Shown here piece after piece: positions 1 through 7,371 of a stretch of DNA of 33,594 nucleotides. Both the position numbers and the translations under genes were made by a program. Under the pieces are notes generated by a model, which was not told where the DNA came from, ran no database searches, and worked only from the letters and a program-made list of their open reading frames with translations. The stretch spans positions 1 to 33,594 of the forward strand of contig JAXIPB010000184.1 in the NCBI GenBank assembly GCA_045403155.1, in the 5' to 3' direction. This DNA comes from JAXIPB01 sp045403155 (GTDB lineage: Bacteria; Actinomycetota; Actinomycetes; Mycobacteriales; Micromonosporaceae). Positions within the stretch are counted from its first letter, which is position 1, and every line of letters starts with the position of its first letter.

Positions 1-91
1 GCTCGGCGACGACCTCGTGGGCAGACACAAGTAGCCCGGCGGCTTGTGGTCGATCGACGAAACCCGCGGCTGGATGTGTGTTCCCGGACAT
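1..91 (-). CDS. Possible partial CDS running off the left edge
   Basis: An open minus-strand frame begins at an ATG (89-91) with MSGNTHPAAGFVDRPQAAGL and stays open to the window edge, 30 codons. There is no ribosome binding site, but a TATCGT hexamer (98-103, minus strand) ends 6 nt before the ATG, the leaderless arrangement seen at several other genes here. The product is not recognised; the FVDRPQAAGLL stretch loosely recalls N-termini of phosphoribosyltransferases, which is only a guess. It may be chance. Confidence 0.3.
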   Translation of the reverse strand, partial: MSGNTHPAAGFVDRPQAAGLLVSAHEVVAE

Positions 92-195
92 GCCGCGACG
101 ATATCAGCGCGCTCCGACAATCTTGCTGCCAGCGCCATGACACGCCGCGCGGCTACGCCTTATCGCGCTTCCACCTCATCGCGCCTCCGCAACTC

Positions 196-480
196 CTAGC
201 CGCGGCGGTTGTCGGCACGGGCCCACAGAGAAGGCCAGCCGCGGGGTCCGAGCCACGCGCTCGGAATCCGCGTCGGTTCCGACGTCGGCGGGGCCGCGGC
301 CGCAGAGAACCCGTCGATGGCTTCCGCGACGACGTCCTCGTTTAGCCCGCGCGGACCCACCACGACCGGGATCCCGGGCCCGAGATCAACACGTCTGGCG
401 TCCATCGCCACGCCGTCCGGGCCGGACGCCCAGACCCCGAGGTCGCGCCCGGCCACGACGCCGAACGCGAGTCGCACCAT
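196..480 (-). CDS. Hypothetical protein, 94 aa
   Basis: An open frame of 94 codons lies 55 bp downstream of the CDP-alcohol phosphatidyltransferase gene on the same strand, so the two could be cotranscribed. The N-terminal half (residues 1-60) has the alternating hydrophobic pattern of a small alpha/beta fold, with FGVVAGRDLGVWASGPDG and IPVVVGPRGLNEDVVAEAID; the C-terminal 30 residues are Pro- and Trp-rich and look unstructured. No ribosome binding site is clear before the ATG. I do not recognise a family. Overlapping plus-strand frames in this GC-rich stretch are no better supported. It could be a small real gene or a gene remnant. Confidence 0.35.
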   Translation of the reverse strand: MVRLAFGVVAGRDLGVWASGPDGVAMDARRVDLGPGIPVVVGPRGLNEDVVAEAIDGFSAAAAPPTSEPTRIPSAWLGPRGWPSLWARADNRRG

Positions 481-535
481 CGCGGTCTATGATCGGCGAG
501 AATCGCCGGCCGAGCACTCCTATTTCCGCGTTGGA

Positions 536-1270
536 TCAGTGCACTGTGACGGGTCGGTGCTCCCACAGCCAGACGATGTCGCGGCCGAACGACTCAACGA
601 GCAGAGCGAACGCCGTCACTAGCGCGGCCACCGTCAGAGCGGTCGGGAGCACGTCGGCGGCCGCGAACACAAGTACGACCCCCTGGGTCGCGGCCACGAT
701 TTTGCGCCAGTAGCGATGGGGCAGCGGCCTGCGCATCCAGGACATGGCCCAGCTGGCCACGACGAACGCATATCGCATCGCTCCGATTGCCACCACCCAC
801 ACACCCACGGAGCGTGCCACGTATACGCTCAGCACAAGAATGAGGAACGCGTCAACCTCCATGTCGAAACGCGCGCCGAGCCCCGAGGCGGTGCCGGAAC
901 GCCGGGCGACCTGGCCGTCGACCGCGTCGAGGACGAGTGCCACGGACGCGATCGCGACGAGGAGCTCGACGGGTGCCGGCCGAAGGAACGAGTCTGCGGT
1001 GAGCGATGCGACGCATCCGACGAGCGTCGCCCTGGTCAGTGTCACCGTGTCGGCGGGTCCGATCGCGTCGACCCCCCGCCGGTTCATGCCCCTCGTGAGT
1101 GCGGCGCACCCGGTGAGCGCGTACGCGCCGCCAGCCACCCACCCCGCGACGCCGAGGCCTACGGTCGCCGCGAGAATCGACAGCAGCACGACCTGGACGA
1201 TCAGTCCGACAATCGGACTGATTCGGAGAACTCGGGATCCAAATCGGGGACTCCGTCGAACCGAGGGCAT
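536..1270 (-). CDS. CDP-alcohol phosphatidyltransferase family membrane protein
   Basis: This 244-residue membrane enzyme should transfer a phosphoalcohol group from a CDP-activated alcohol (for example CDP-diacylglycerol) to an acceptor alcohol at the cytoplasmic membrane. The full family signature D-x2-D-G-x2-A-R-x8-G-x3-D-x3-D is present at residues 115-140 (DAVDGQVARR, then GARFDMEVD), with all four metal-binding aspartates. Several hydrophobic segments flank it, including two near the N-terminus and three after the motif. The frame is open further upstream, but the ATG at 1268-1270 is chosen because GGAGG lies 4 nt before it; the upstream ATG at 1325-1327 has no such site. It is divergent from the dehydrogenase-PTPS-GT4-RibD run, which suggests a shared pathway. 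The acceptor cannot be told from the sequence. Confidence 0.88.
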   Translation of the reverse strand: MPSVRRSPRFGSRVLRISPIVGLIVQVVLLSILAATVGLGVAGWVAGGAYALTGCAALTRGMNRRGVDAIGPADTVTLTRATLVGCVASLTADSFLRPAPVELLVAIASVALVLDAVDGQVARRSGTASGLGARFDMEVDAFLILVLSVYVARSVGVWVVAIGAMRYAFVVASWAMSWMRRPLPHRYWRKIVAATQGVVLVFAAADVLPTALTVAALVTAFALLVESFGRDIVWLWEHRPVTVH

Positions 1271-1336
1271 CGGGCCTCCGTGATCATGGATGGCGACTAT
1301 GTGGGTGACACGCACACGGCGCAGCATCGGTTCATT

Positions 1337-1411
1337 GTGACTGGGCAAACAGGGTGACTGGGCCAATACGGTGACTGAGCCAATAGGGTGACTGAGCCAA
1401 TAAGGTGACTG
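1337..1411. repeat. 17-bp tandem repeat, five units, in a divergent promoter region
   Basis: GTGACTG recurs at 1337, 1354, 1371, 1388 and 1405, exactly 17 bp apart; the consensus unit is GTGACTGAGCCAATAGG, with GGGCAAAC and GGGCCAAT variants in the first two units. The junctions of the later units create TACGGT (1367-1372), TAGGGT (1384-1389) and TAAGGT (1401-1406), all of -10 type on the plus strand. The array lies between the starts of the divergent genes at 1270 and 1434. Confidence 0.9.
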
Positions 1412-1433
1412 GACAGTGGCGAGGAGGACGCGG

Positions 1434-2414
1434 ATGGCACACAACGCGCGCGCCTTCTGGGTCCGCTCGCCCGCCGAGGGCGAGATCCGATCGGAAGTGC
1501 TGGCCGAGCCTGGCCCGGGCGAGGTGCTCGTCCGGACCCTTCGCTCCGGCATCAGTCGGGGCACCGAGACCCTCGTCTTCCGGGGCGAGGTCCCCGCGAG
1601 CCAGCACGCCGTGATGCGGGCACCATTCCAGGAGGGCGACTTCCCGGGACCGGTCAAGTACGGCTACCTCAGCGTCGGCGTCGTCGAGAAGGGGCCCGCG
1701 GCGCTGCTAGGGCGAACCGTCTTCTGCCTGTATCCCCACCAGACCGTGTACGTCGTCCCGGCCGGCGCCGTGGTCCGCGTGCCCGATGGTGTTCCTCCCG
1801 CGCGGGCCGTGTTGGCCGGCACCGTGGAGACCGCGGTGAATGCCCTGTGGGATGCGGCGCCGTTGGTCGGCGATCGGATCACCGTGGTCGGCGCCGGGAT
1901 GGTCGGCTGCTGCGTCGCACGACTCCTCGCCCCGTTCCCCGGCTGTCACGTCCAGTTGGTCGATGTCGATCCGGATCGCGTCCACGTCGCCGCTGCGCTC
2001 GGCGTCGAGTTCGCGGCTCCGGCCGACGCCGCCAGGGGTCGCGACTTGGTCATCCACGCCAGTGCCACCTCCGCGGGCCTGGCCCTGTCGCTGGAGCTGC
2101 TCGCTCCAGAGGGCACGGTGATAGAGCTGAGCTGGTACGGCGACCGCGAAGTGAGGCTGGCCCTAGGCGGATCATTCCACTCGGATCGGCTCAGCATCCG
2201 GAGCAGTCAGGTGGGGACCGTCGCCCCGGCCCGACGGAACAGCCGTACCCCCTCGGACCGCCTGGCGCTCGCCCTGGATCTGCTTCGCGATCCCGCGTTC
2301 GACGCGCTCATCACCGGCGAGACACCGTTCGAGGAGCTACCTGAGGTTCTGTCCAAGTTGGCCGGTGGCTCCCTGCCGGCGCTTTGCCACGTCGTCACCT
2401 ATGGCGGAGAGTGA
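1434..2414 (+). CDS. Zinc-type alcohol dehydrogenase-like (MDR) oxidoreductase
   Basis: This 326-residue protein belongs to the medium-chain dehydrogenase/reductase superfamily and probably carries out an NAD(P)-dependent oxidoreduction. The GroES-like half contains GISRGTETLVFRG, where classical enzymes have GxCGTD; the catalytic-zinc cysteine is therefore missing and the four-cysteine structural zinc lobe is absent, which fits the short length. A Rossmann motif VVGAGMVGCCVARLL lies near residue 150, followed by an acidic VDVDPDR. GISRGTE is shared with BchC-like members. The ATG at 1434 is chosen over the GTG at 1416 because GGAGG (1423-1427) sits 6 nt upstream. It is first in a tightly packed run: its stop codon directly precedes the ATG of the PTPS gene. 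The substrate is unknown; a pterin or sugar adduct is an inference from neighbours. Confidence 0.8.
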   Translation: MAHNARAFWVRSPAEGEIRSEVLAEPGPGEVLVRTLRSGISRGTETLVFRGEVPASQHAVMRAPFQEGDFPGPVKYGYLSVGVVEKGPAALLGRTVFCLYPHQTVYVVPAGAVVRVPDGVPPARAVLAGTVETAVNALWDAAPLVGDRITVVGAGMVGCCVARLLAPFPGCHVQLVDVDPDRVHVAAALGVEFAAPADAARGRDLVIHASATSAGLALSLELLAPEGTVIELSWYGDREVRLALGGSFHSDRLSIRSSQVGTVAPARRNSRTPSDRLALALDLLRDPAFDALITGETPFEELPEVLSKLAGGSLPALCHVVTYGGE

Positions 2415-2813
2415 ATGTATAGCGTGACCGTCCGCGATCACATGATGATCGCCCACAGCTTCCGGGGTGCCGACTTTGGGCCAGCGCAGCGCCTGCACGG
2501 CGCGACCTACGTCGTTGACGCGACCTTCCGCCGGACCGAGCTTGACGCCGACAACATTGTGGTCGACATCGCCCGCGCCACCCAGGAGTTGACCGACGTC
2601 CTCGGCGAGTTCAACCTGCGTAATCTTGACGACGAGCCCGCATTCGCAGACATGAATACCTCGACCGAGGCCCTGGCTCGGGTGATCGCGGATCGCCTCG
2701 CCGATCGGGTACGTGCGGGCGCACTGGGGGAGGGCGCCCGTGGACTGGAAGGGATTTCAGTCACATTGCACGAGTCCCACGTGGCGTGGGCGACCTACGA
2801 GCGCACGCTGTGA
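2415..2813 (+). CDS. 6-pyruvoyl-tetrahydropterin synthase/QueD-fold protein, catalytic residues altered
   Basis: The 132-residue length, the N-terminal AHSFRG, RLHGATYVVDATF, the NTSTEALARVIADRL helix and the final VTLHESHVAWATY match the PTPS/QueD T-fold family, which acts on dihydroneopterin triphosphate. Several key residues differ: the usual HGH zinc pair is HGA (His28 kept, Ala30 replacing the third ligand), and the catalytic cysteine four residues before this His is Ala24. His14 remains. The classical reaction is therefore doubtful; the protein may bind a pterin or catalyse a different step. The ATG follows the preceding TGA with no gap, so translation is probably coupled. The end overlaps the glycosyltransferase start by 4 nt (GTGA). 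Family assignment is firm; reaction is open. Confidence 0.85.
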   Translation: MYSVTVRDHMMIAHSFRGADFGPAQRLHGATYVVDATFRRTELDADNIVVDIARATQELTDVLGEFNLRNLDDEPAFADMNTSTEALARVIADRLADRVRAGALGEGARGLEGISVTLHESHVAWATYERTL

Positions 2814-3868
2814 CCACCGTCCACGTCGTCCTGCCGAACGACATTGACGATCCGCTGGTCCCGAGCGGAGGCAATATCTACGACCGCCAGATCTGCCGAG
2901 GACTCGCTGCGCTGGGCTGGTCGGTGCACGAGCATGCCGTACCCGGGCCTTGGCCGCGGCCAGGTGCTCCCGGGCGCGCGAACCTCGCACGCGTCCTTGC
3001 GACGCTGCCGGACGATTCGCTCGTGCTCATCGACGGCATGGTCGCCTCGCCCGTTCCGGATGTGCTAGCGCCGCAGTCAAACCGGCTTCGCCTTGTCGTC
3101 GTGGTGCATATGCCGTTCGGCGAGGAAACCGCCGCCCTCAGACGCCGGGAACGGCAAACCCTCTCTCTCGCTGCCGCGGTGGTCACGACCAGCTTCTGGG
3201 GCCGCGCGCACGTGGTCGACATGTACGGGCTGCCCGCCGACCGCGTCCATGTTGCTCCGCCCGGCGTGGACCCTGGCGCATTGGCCCCCGGATCGGTCGC
3301 GGGCTCGCAACTGCTGTGCGTCGCGGCAGTGACGCCGGGCAAGGGGCACGACGTGCTGGTGGATGCGCTGGCCGCACTGCCGGACGCGCCCTGGAGCTGC
3401 GTGTGCGTCGGTTCTCTGAGTCGTGATCCCGGCTTCGTCCACCGGGTGCGCCGCCGGGCCCAGGCGTACGGGATCGGCGACCGGATCAGTTTCGTCGGCC
3501 CCTGCACGGGTCCGGCCCTCGATGACCGCTACGTCGCCGCGGACCTCCTCGTGCTGGCGTCGCGCGGTGAGATGTACGGCATGGTGATCACCGAGGCGCT
3601 TGCCCACGGAACTCCCGTCCTCGCTACGGCGGCGAATGGGCTTCCCGAGGCGCTCGGCCGTGCTCCCGACGGCAGTCTGCCCGGCATCCTGGTGCCAGCC
3701 GACGATCAGGCGGCGCTGACCGACGCGCTGCGGCGCTGGCTCGGGCAGTCCGAGTTGCGACGCCAACTCCGGCGGTCTGCCCGCAGCCGACGCAGCACGT
3801 TGACTCGCTGGGCAACGACCTCCGGGCTTATCGCGACCGCACTGCACGGGATCGCGAGCCGGACGTGA
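2810..3868 (+). CDS. Glycosyltransferase family 4 protein
   Basis: This 352-residue protein has the two-domain GT-B layout of retaining nucleotide-sugar glycosyltransferases. The N-terminal domain has the glycine-rich VPSGGNIYDRQIC near residues 18-29, where the acceptor usually meets the sugar nucleotide. The C-terminal domain contains LLCVAAVTPGKGHDVLVDAL, where the GT4 nucleotide-binding domain starts, and the E-x7-E signature EMYGMVITE (Glu254, Glu262) followed by ALAHGTPVLATAANGLPEAL. No signal peptide or membrane segment is seen, so it should act in the cytoplasm. GTG at 2810 is chosen because it overlaps the previous stop by GTGA, a usual coupled junction; a GTG-type upstream extension would lie inside the PTPS gene. 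Sugar donor and acceptor are unknown; the context suggests a pterin-like or lipid acceptor. Confidence 0.85.
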   Translation: MTTVHVVLPNDIDDPLVPSGGNIYDRQICRGLAALGWSVHEHAVPGPWPRPGAPGRANLARVLATLPDDSLVLIDGMVASPVPDVLAPQSNRLRLVVVVHMPFGEETAALRRRERQTLSLAAAVVTTSFWGRAHVVDMYGLPADRVHVAPPGVDPGALAPGSVAGSQLLCVAAVTPGKGHDVLVDALAALPDAPWSCVCVGSLSRDPGFVHRVRRRAQAYGIGDRISFVGPCTGPALDDRYVAADLLVLASRGEMYGMVITEALAHGTPVLATAANGLPEALGRAPDGSLPGILVPADDQAALTDALRRWLGQSELRRQLRRSARSRRSTLTRWATTSGLIATALHGIASRT

Positions 3869-3913
3869 AGCATTCAAGGGACCCGGTGCACTCGCCAATC
3901 GGGGAGTTCTGGC

Positions 3914-4621
3914 ATGGTGGCGCCCGTGGGTGAGCGTCCCTACATTCTGCTCAGTTGCGGTATGTCGATCGACGGCTACCTCAACGGTGCGACCGAGCAA
4001 CGCCTCCTTCTGTCCAATGACGCCGACTTCGACCGTGTTGATGCCGTGCGCGCCGACTGCGACGCGATTCTTGTGGGCGCGATGACAGTACGGCGGGACA
4101 ACCCGCGGCTGCTCGTACGTTCGGAAGCCCGACGGTACGAGCGAGTGGCCCGTGGACTGGGTCCATCGCCGATCAAGGTGACCGTGACGCGTCTAGCCCA
4201 GCTGGACCCGTGTGCGGAGTTCTTCACGGCGGGTGAGACAGAAAAGATCGTCTATTGCCAGAGTTCGGCCGTTCCCGAAGCGCGTGCCCGACTCGGGCCG
4301 GTAGCCATCGTGGTTGACGGAGGCCAACCGGTGGATTTTCGTTGGCTTACCGAAGACCTGCTTACGCGCGGCGTGCGGCGGCTGATGGTCGAGGGCGGCG
4401 GCACGATGCACACGCAATTCCTGATCGCCGGGCTCGTTGACGAGTTGCAGTTGGTGGTCGCGCCGTTCTTCGTCGGCGACTCTCGCGCCCGCCGCTTCGT
4501 CGGCGACGGCGATTTCCCGTGGAATCCCGACCGGCGGGCGGAGCTGGCCGAGGTGCGGCAGATTGGAGACGTCGTGCTGTTGCGCTACGGGCTGTCGACC
4601 CGGTTCGGCGCCGAGCGCTGA
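3914..4621 (+). CDS. RibD C-terminal-domain (pyrimidine reductase/DHFR-like) protein
   Basis: A 235-residue stand-alone RibD-C reductase. The family reduces the ribosyl group of 5-amino-6-(ribosylamino)uracil phosphate with NADPH in riboflavin synthesis, and paralogues act on related pyrimidines or pterins. Visible motifs are ILLSCGMSIDGYL (substrate-binding strand), DAILVGAMTVRRDNPRLLVR (NADPH site) and RRLMVEGGGTMHTQFL (residues about 155-170). No deaminase domain is present. ATG at 3914 is preceded by GGGGAG (3900-3905) at 8 nt. It lies 45 bp after the glycosyltransferase and just before the sulfatase, in the pathway run. A role in primary riboflavin synthesis is less likely because no ribA, ribB or ribE gene is near; the specific substrate is inferred only by family. 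Confidence 0.85.
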   Translation: MVAPVGERPYILLSCGMSIDGYLNGATEQRLLLSNDADFDRVDAVRADCDAILVGAMTVRRDNPRLLVRSEARRYERVARGLGPSPIKVTVTRLAQLDPCAEFFTAGETEKIVYCQSSAVPEARARLGPVAIVVDGGQPVDFRWLTEDLLTRGVRRLMVEGGGTMHTQFLIAGLVDELQLVVAPFFVGDSRARRFVGDGDFPWNPDRRAELAEVRQIGDVVLLRYGLSTRFGAER

Positions 4622-4674
4622 GTGAACCGTACGGTGGACGTCTGCGTCGGTGGTTCGTAGGGAGGTGCGCAGCG

Positions 4675-6411
4675 TTGCCGGTCTTCGCGCGGTTTCGTCG
4701 ATGGCCCGTATGGCGATGGCCCGTATGGCGATGGCCCGTATGGCGGTGGCCCGTATGGCGGTGGCCCGTATGGCGATGGCCGTCCGCTGAGGGCGACTCA
4801 CGCCGTCGCCGAGTGCGCATTCTGGTGGCGCGGGCGACCACCGCCCTGGCCGGCCTGGTGGTGCTCTTCGTCCTCGTTGCCCCGAGTGAACACGATCACC
4901 TCACGCCCGCCGCGTTCCTCCGAATTCCGGTGGAGGGGCTCCTCGGCGTCGCCCTCGTGCTCGCCGTTCCGGCGCGGATGAGGAAGGCCGTGGCCGCCTT
5001 CGTCGGCGTGGCCCTCGGGCTCCTGGCCATCGTGAAAATCGCCGACGTTGGTTTCTTCGCCTTTCTCGACCGGCCTTTTGACCCCGTATTCGACTGGCCC
5101 TTCCTCGAGTCCGGCGTGGTGTTTCTCTCTGAGTCAGTTGGCCGCGCCGGTGCATACGGCGCCGTGGCCGCCGCCGTGGTGCTCGCCGTCGCGGTCATCG
5201 TTCTCATGATGCTGTCGGCCCAACGCCTGAGCGGCGCCGCGGTCAGGCATCGCAGCGGGGCGACTCGTGCCGTCGCGGTGCTCGGGGCCGCCTGGCTGGC
5301 GTGTGCCGTGCTCGGCCCGCAGATCGTCCCCGACGTGCCGGTCGCCGCCCACACCTACTACGACCGTTTGCTCCACGTGCGCACGAGCCTGCAGGATGAA
5401 GAGGTCTTCGCCGCCGCGTCATCCATCGATGCCTACCGGGATGTGCCCGGCGAGGATCTGTTGACCGGACTGCGGGGCAAGGACGTCATCGTCGCCGCGG
5501 TCGAGAGCTACGGGCGAATCGCGCTCGATCAGCCGGAGTTGGCGACGCAAATCGGGGCGGCGCTCGACACCGGAAATCGGCGACTGCAGGCGGCCGGGTT
5601 CTCCTCCCGGAGCGCCTTCCTCACCTCACCGACCGCGGGCGGCGGCAGTTGGCTGGCCCACGCCACGATGCTGTGCGGCGTCTGGGTCGACAACCAACAG
5701 CGCTACGACAACCTTCTTCGCAGCGATCGGCTATCTCTCACCGGCGCCTTCCGGCGCGCCGGCTGGCGCACGGTCGGCGTGATGCCCGGCGTCACCACGG
5801 ACTGGCCAAAGGGAGCGTTCTTCGGTAACGACCTCATCTACTCCGCCCGCGACCTTGGCTATCGCGGCCCTGACTTCAGCTTCGCCACCATCCCCGACCA
5901 GTACACGCTGTCGGTGTTCCAACGCCTGGAGCGCGCGACCCCCAACCGCCCCCCGGTGATGGCCGACATCCCGCTCATCTCAAGCCACGCGCCCTGGTCG
6001 CCCGTTCCCACTCTCGTTGACTGGGACGACGTTGGTGACGGCTCGGTCTTCGCCGAACCGACCGGAGCCACCGACCCAGCGGAGATCGTGTGGCAGCGTG
6101 ACCCGGTTCGCGTCCGGGCCGACTATGGACGGGCCATCGAATACTCGCTGAACACGCTTATCTCCTATGTGGAGAGATACGGAGGCGACAACCTGATGCT
6201 CGTCTTCTTCGGCGACCACCAGCCCGCTCCGGTGGTCACCCGGGGTCACGCCAGCCGGGATGTGCCGATCACGATCGTGGCCCGCGACCAGGCCGTCCTT
6301 GATCGGATCTCCGGGTGGGGTTGGCACCCCGGCCTCAAGCCCGGTCCGGATGCTCCGGTCTGGCGGATGGACACCTTCCGCGACCGCTTCCTCCAGGCGT
6401 TCGGGCCTTGA
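4675..6411 (+). CDS. Membrane-anchored sulfatase/phosphotransferase of the alkaline phosphatase superfamily
   Basis: The 578-residue product starts with a short cytosolic region, then about five membrane segments (roughly 47-70, 80-100, 104-131, 157-182, 197-217) and an extracytoplasmic sulfatase-type domain. Metal and active-site motifs are VIVAAVESYG (276-280), the nucleophile loop SPTAGGGSW (318-326) and LMLVFFGDHQPAP near the end. This layout resembles LtaS-like enzymes and membrane phosphoethanolamine or phosphoglycerol transferases, and the domain faces outside. The TTG at 4675 is chosen because GGGAGG (4660-4665) lies 9 nt upstream; the frame is open upstream but that stretch overlaps the RibD gene. 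Residues 9-36 are a pentapeptide repeat RWPVW (see repeat). It closes the pterin-type gene run, fitting transfer or removal of a charged group on a lipid-linked product. Confidence 0.82.
   Translation: MPVFARFRRWPVWRWPVWRWPVWRWPVWRWPVWRWPSAEGDSRRRRVRILVARATTALAGLVVLFVLVAPSEHDHLTPAAFLRIPVEGLLGVALVLAVPARMRKAVAAFVGVALGLLAIVKIADVGFFAFLDRPFDPVFDWPFLESGVVFLSESVGRAGAYGAVAAAVVLAVAVIVLMMLSAQRLSGAAVRHRSGATRAVAVLGAAWLACAVLGPQIVPDVPVAAHTYYDRLLHVRTSLQDEEVFAAASSIDAYRDVPGEDLLTGLRGKDVIVAAVESYGRIALDQPELATQIGAALDTGNRRLQAAGFSSRSAFLTSPTAGGGSWLAHATMLCGVWVDNQQRYDNLLRSDRLSLTGAFRRAGWRTVGVMPGVTTDWPKGAFFGNDLIYSARDLGYRGPDFSFATIPDQYTLSVFQRLERATPNRPPVMADIPLISSHAPWSPVPTLVDWDDVGDGSVFAEPTGATDPAEIVWQRDPVRVRADYGRAIEYSLNTLISYVERYGGDNLMLVFFGDHQPAPVVTRGHASRDVPITIVARDQAVLDRISGWGWHPGLKPGPDAPVWRMDTFRDRFLQAFGP
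4699..4782 (+). repeat. 15-bp tandem repeat encoding RWPVW in the sulfatase N-terminus
   Basis: Five units of CGATGGCCCGTATGG begin at 4699, 4714, 4729, 4744 and 4759; units four and five carry CGG instead of CGA in the first codon, a silent change. A partial sixth unit (CGATGGCCG) ends at 4782. The unit is five codons, so changes in copy number keep the reading frame. It encodes Arg-Trp-Pro-Val-Trp, a basic and aromatic segment just before the first membrane helix. Confidence 0.92.
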
Positions 6412-6469
6412 CCCCGAGCAAGGACTGGTCCCTTGTTCACGCATTCCATGAATCGATCGAGTCGATTCG

Positions 6470-6526
6470 GCGTTGGACACCTGACCGCCTAAAACCGGTC
6501 CATTCACGCGGCTAGGCGTCCAACGC
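6470..6526. terminator. Nested inverted repeat between convergent genes
   Basis: GCGTTGGAC (6470-6478) pairs perfectly with GTCCAACGC (6518-6526). Inside this 39-nt gap GACCG (6483-6487) can pair with CGGTC (6496-6500) and GCCT with AGGC. A shorter imperfect hairpin, CAAGG/CCTTG, lies at about 6419-6435. The sulfatase gene ends at 6411 and the FkbM gene ends at 6554, so a bidirectional terminator is the natural reading. There is no T-tract. Confidence 0.45.
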
Positions 6527-6553
6527 TTGCGCATCGGGTTCCCCTCAGTAACG

Positions 6554-7306
6554 TCAGCTGCCACGGCGGGCGTAGACGTCGCCGGAGCGGCCGAGCGGAC
6601 GGAAGCGTTCCAGCAATCGCACCAGTTCAGCCGAGTCGAGCCAGCGCCCGCTGGCGAACCGCATCGTCTCTATGGGCGAGTAGTTGTAGCGATAACCGCC
6701 CGCCCGCCCGCCGAGCCGCTCTACGTCGGCCAGTGCGGCCAACGCGGCATCGTGCGCCGGCGGCAGGTACTCGAAGGACAGAGCGCGCAGGGGCTGGCTG
6801 AGCCCGGCCAGCACGTCGACCTCGAAGCCCTCGACGTCGATCTTGCAGAATGCCGGGACGCCGTGGGCGGCGATGAGGTCATCGAGGGTCGCTACCTCCA
6901 CGTCGACCGACCGATCCCACCGCACGCGGGCGAATCTCTCGTCCGCCGTCACCGACCTGATCCATTCGGGCGACATCGTCGAGACCGTCGGCGTCGCGGT
7001 CGAGACGGACAGCCGTGCCCGGCCAGCCCGCGCCCCGACGGCGACCGGCACGATCGTGACGTCGCGGTCGCGGCCGAAGAAGAGGCGCAGGATGCGCAGG
7101 CAGTCGGGTTGCGGCTCGACCGCGATGACCGTCGCCCCCAGATGCCTCCAGGCGCGCACCCGGCTCCCGACGTGGGCGCCGATGTCGAAGCCGAGATCCC
7201 CGGGGCGGAGAAACTCGCCGTAGAGTCGCAACATCCGTCGATGCTTGCCCGGCACGCCGTGGTACATGACCAGCGATCGCGCGATCCCCCAAGCGCGGTC
7301 GAGCAT
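6554..7306 (-). CDS. FkbM family SAM-dependent methyltransferase
   Basis: This 250-residue protein has the FkbM layout: a SAM-binding motif in LGFDIGAHVGSRVRAWRHLG, the acidic strand end VIAVEPQPDC, and the diagnostic KIDVEGFEVDVLAGL in the C-terminal half. FkbM enzymes methylate hydroxyl groups of polyketides, sugars and other small molecules; the substrate here is unknown. ATG at 7304-7306 is preferred over the GTG at 7340-7342 because a TAGGGT hexamer (7314-7319, minus strand) ends 7 nt before it, as in leaderless genes. It is divergent from the two-esterase and ATP-grasp run, with 65 bp between the starts, and it may modify the same product or be independent. Confidence 0.87.
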   Translation of the reverse strand: MLDRAWGIARSLVMYHGVPGKHRRMLRLYGEFLRPGDLGFDIGAHVGSRVRAWRHLGATVIAVEPQPDCLRILRLFFGRDRDVTIVPVAVGARAGRARLSVSTATPTVSTMSPEWIRSVTADERFARVRWDRSVDVEVATLDDLIAAHGVPAFCKIDVEGFEVDVLAGLSQPLRALSFEYLPPAHDAALAALADVERLGGRAGGYRYNYSPIETMRFASGRWLDSAELVRLLERFRPLGRSGDVYARRGS

Positions 7307-7313
7307 GCCCCTG

Positions 7314-7319
7314 ACCCTA
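7314..7319 (-). promoter_or_regulatory. Putative -10 box of the FkbM gene (leaderless)
   Basis: TAGGGT on the minus strand lies 7 nt before the ATG at 7306, so transcription would begin at or next to the start codon. No clear -35 element is seen. The call rests on spacing and on the same arrangement at other genes in the window. Confidence 0.45.
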
Positions 7320-7359
7320 CCGCCCGCGTAGCCAGAGGCCACGCCGATTCGCTGCGGGC

Positions 7360-7365
7360 TAGGGT
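7360..7365 (+). promoter_or_regulatory. Putative -10 box of the first esterase gene (leaderless)
   Basis: TAGGGT lies 6 nt before the GTG at 7372, which would place transcription start on the start codon. The GGTGAAG that follows could also serve as a weak ribosome binding site if the transcript begins earlier. It faces the FkbM -10 box, 40 bp away, on the opposite strand. Confidence 0.45.
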
Positions 7366-7371
7366 GAAGCC

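Noticed and set aside
1337..1411. CRISPR-like array
   Set aside because: The 17-bp units are joined head to tail with no spacers, so this is a tandem repeat and not a CRISPR array.
3077..4000. A minus-strand open frame opposite the glycosyltransferase
   Set aside because: No domain, no ribosome binding site, and the sense strand holds a clear GT4 gene.
3914..4621. Part of the cell's main riboflavin pathway
   Set aside because: No deaminase domain and no other riboflavin gene is nearby; the pterin-type neighbours fit better.
4699..4782. CRISPR or regulatory repeat
   Set aside because: The 15-bp units are contiguous and fall in frame within the sulfatase gene; they are a coding repeat.
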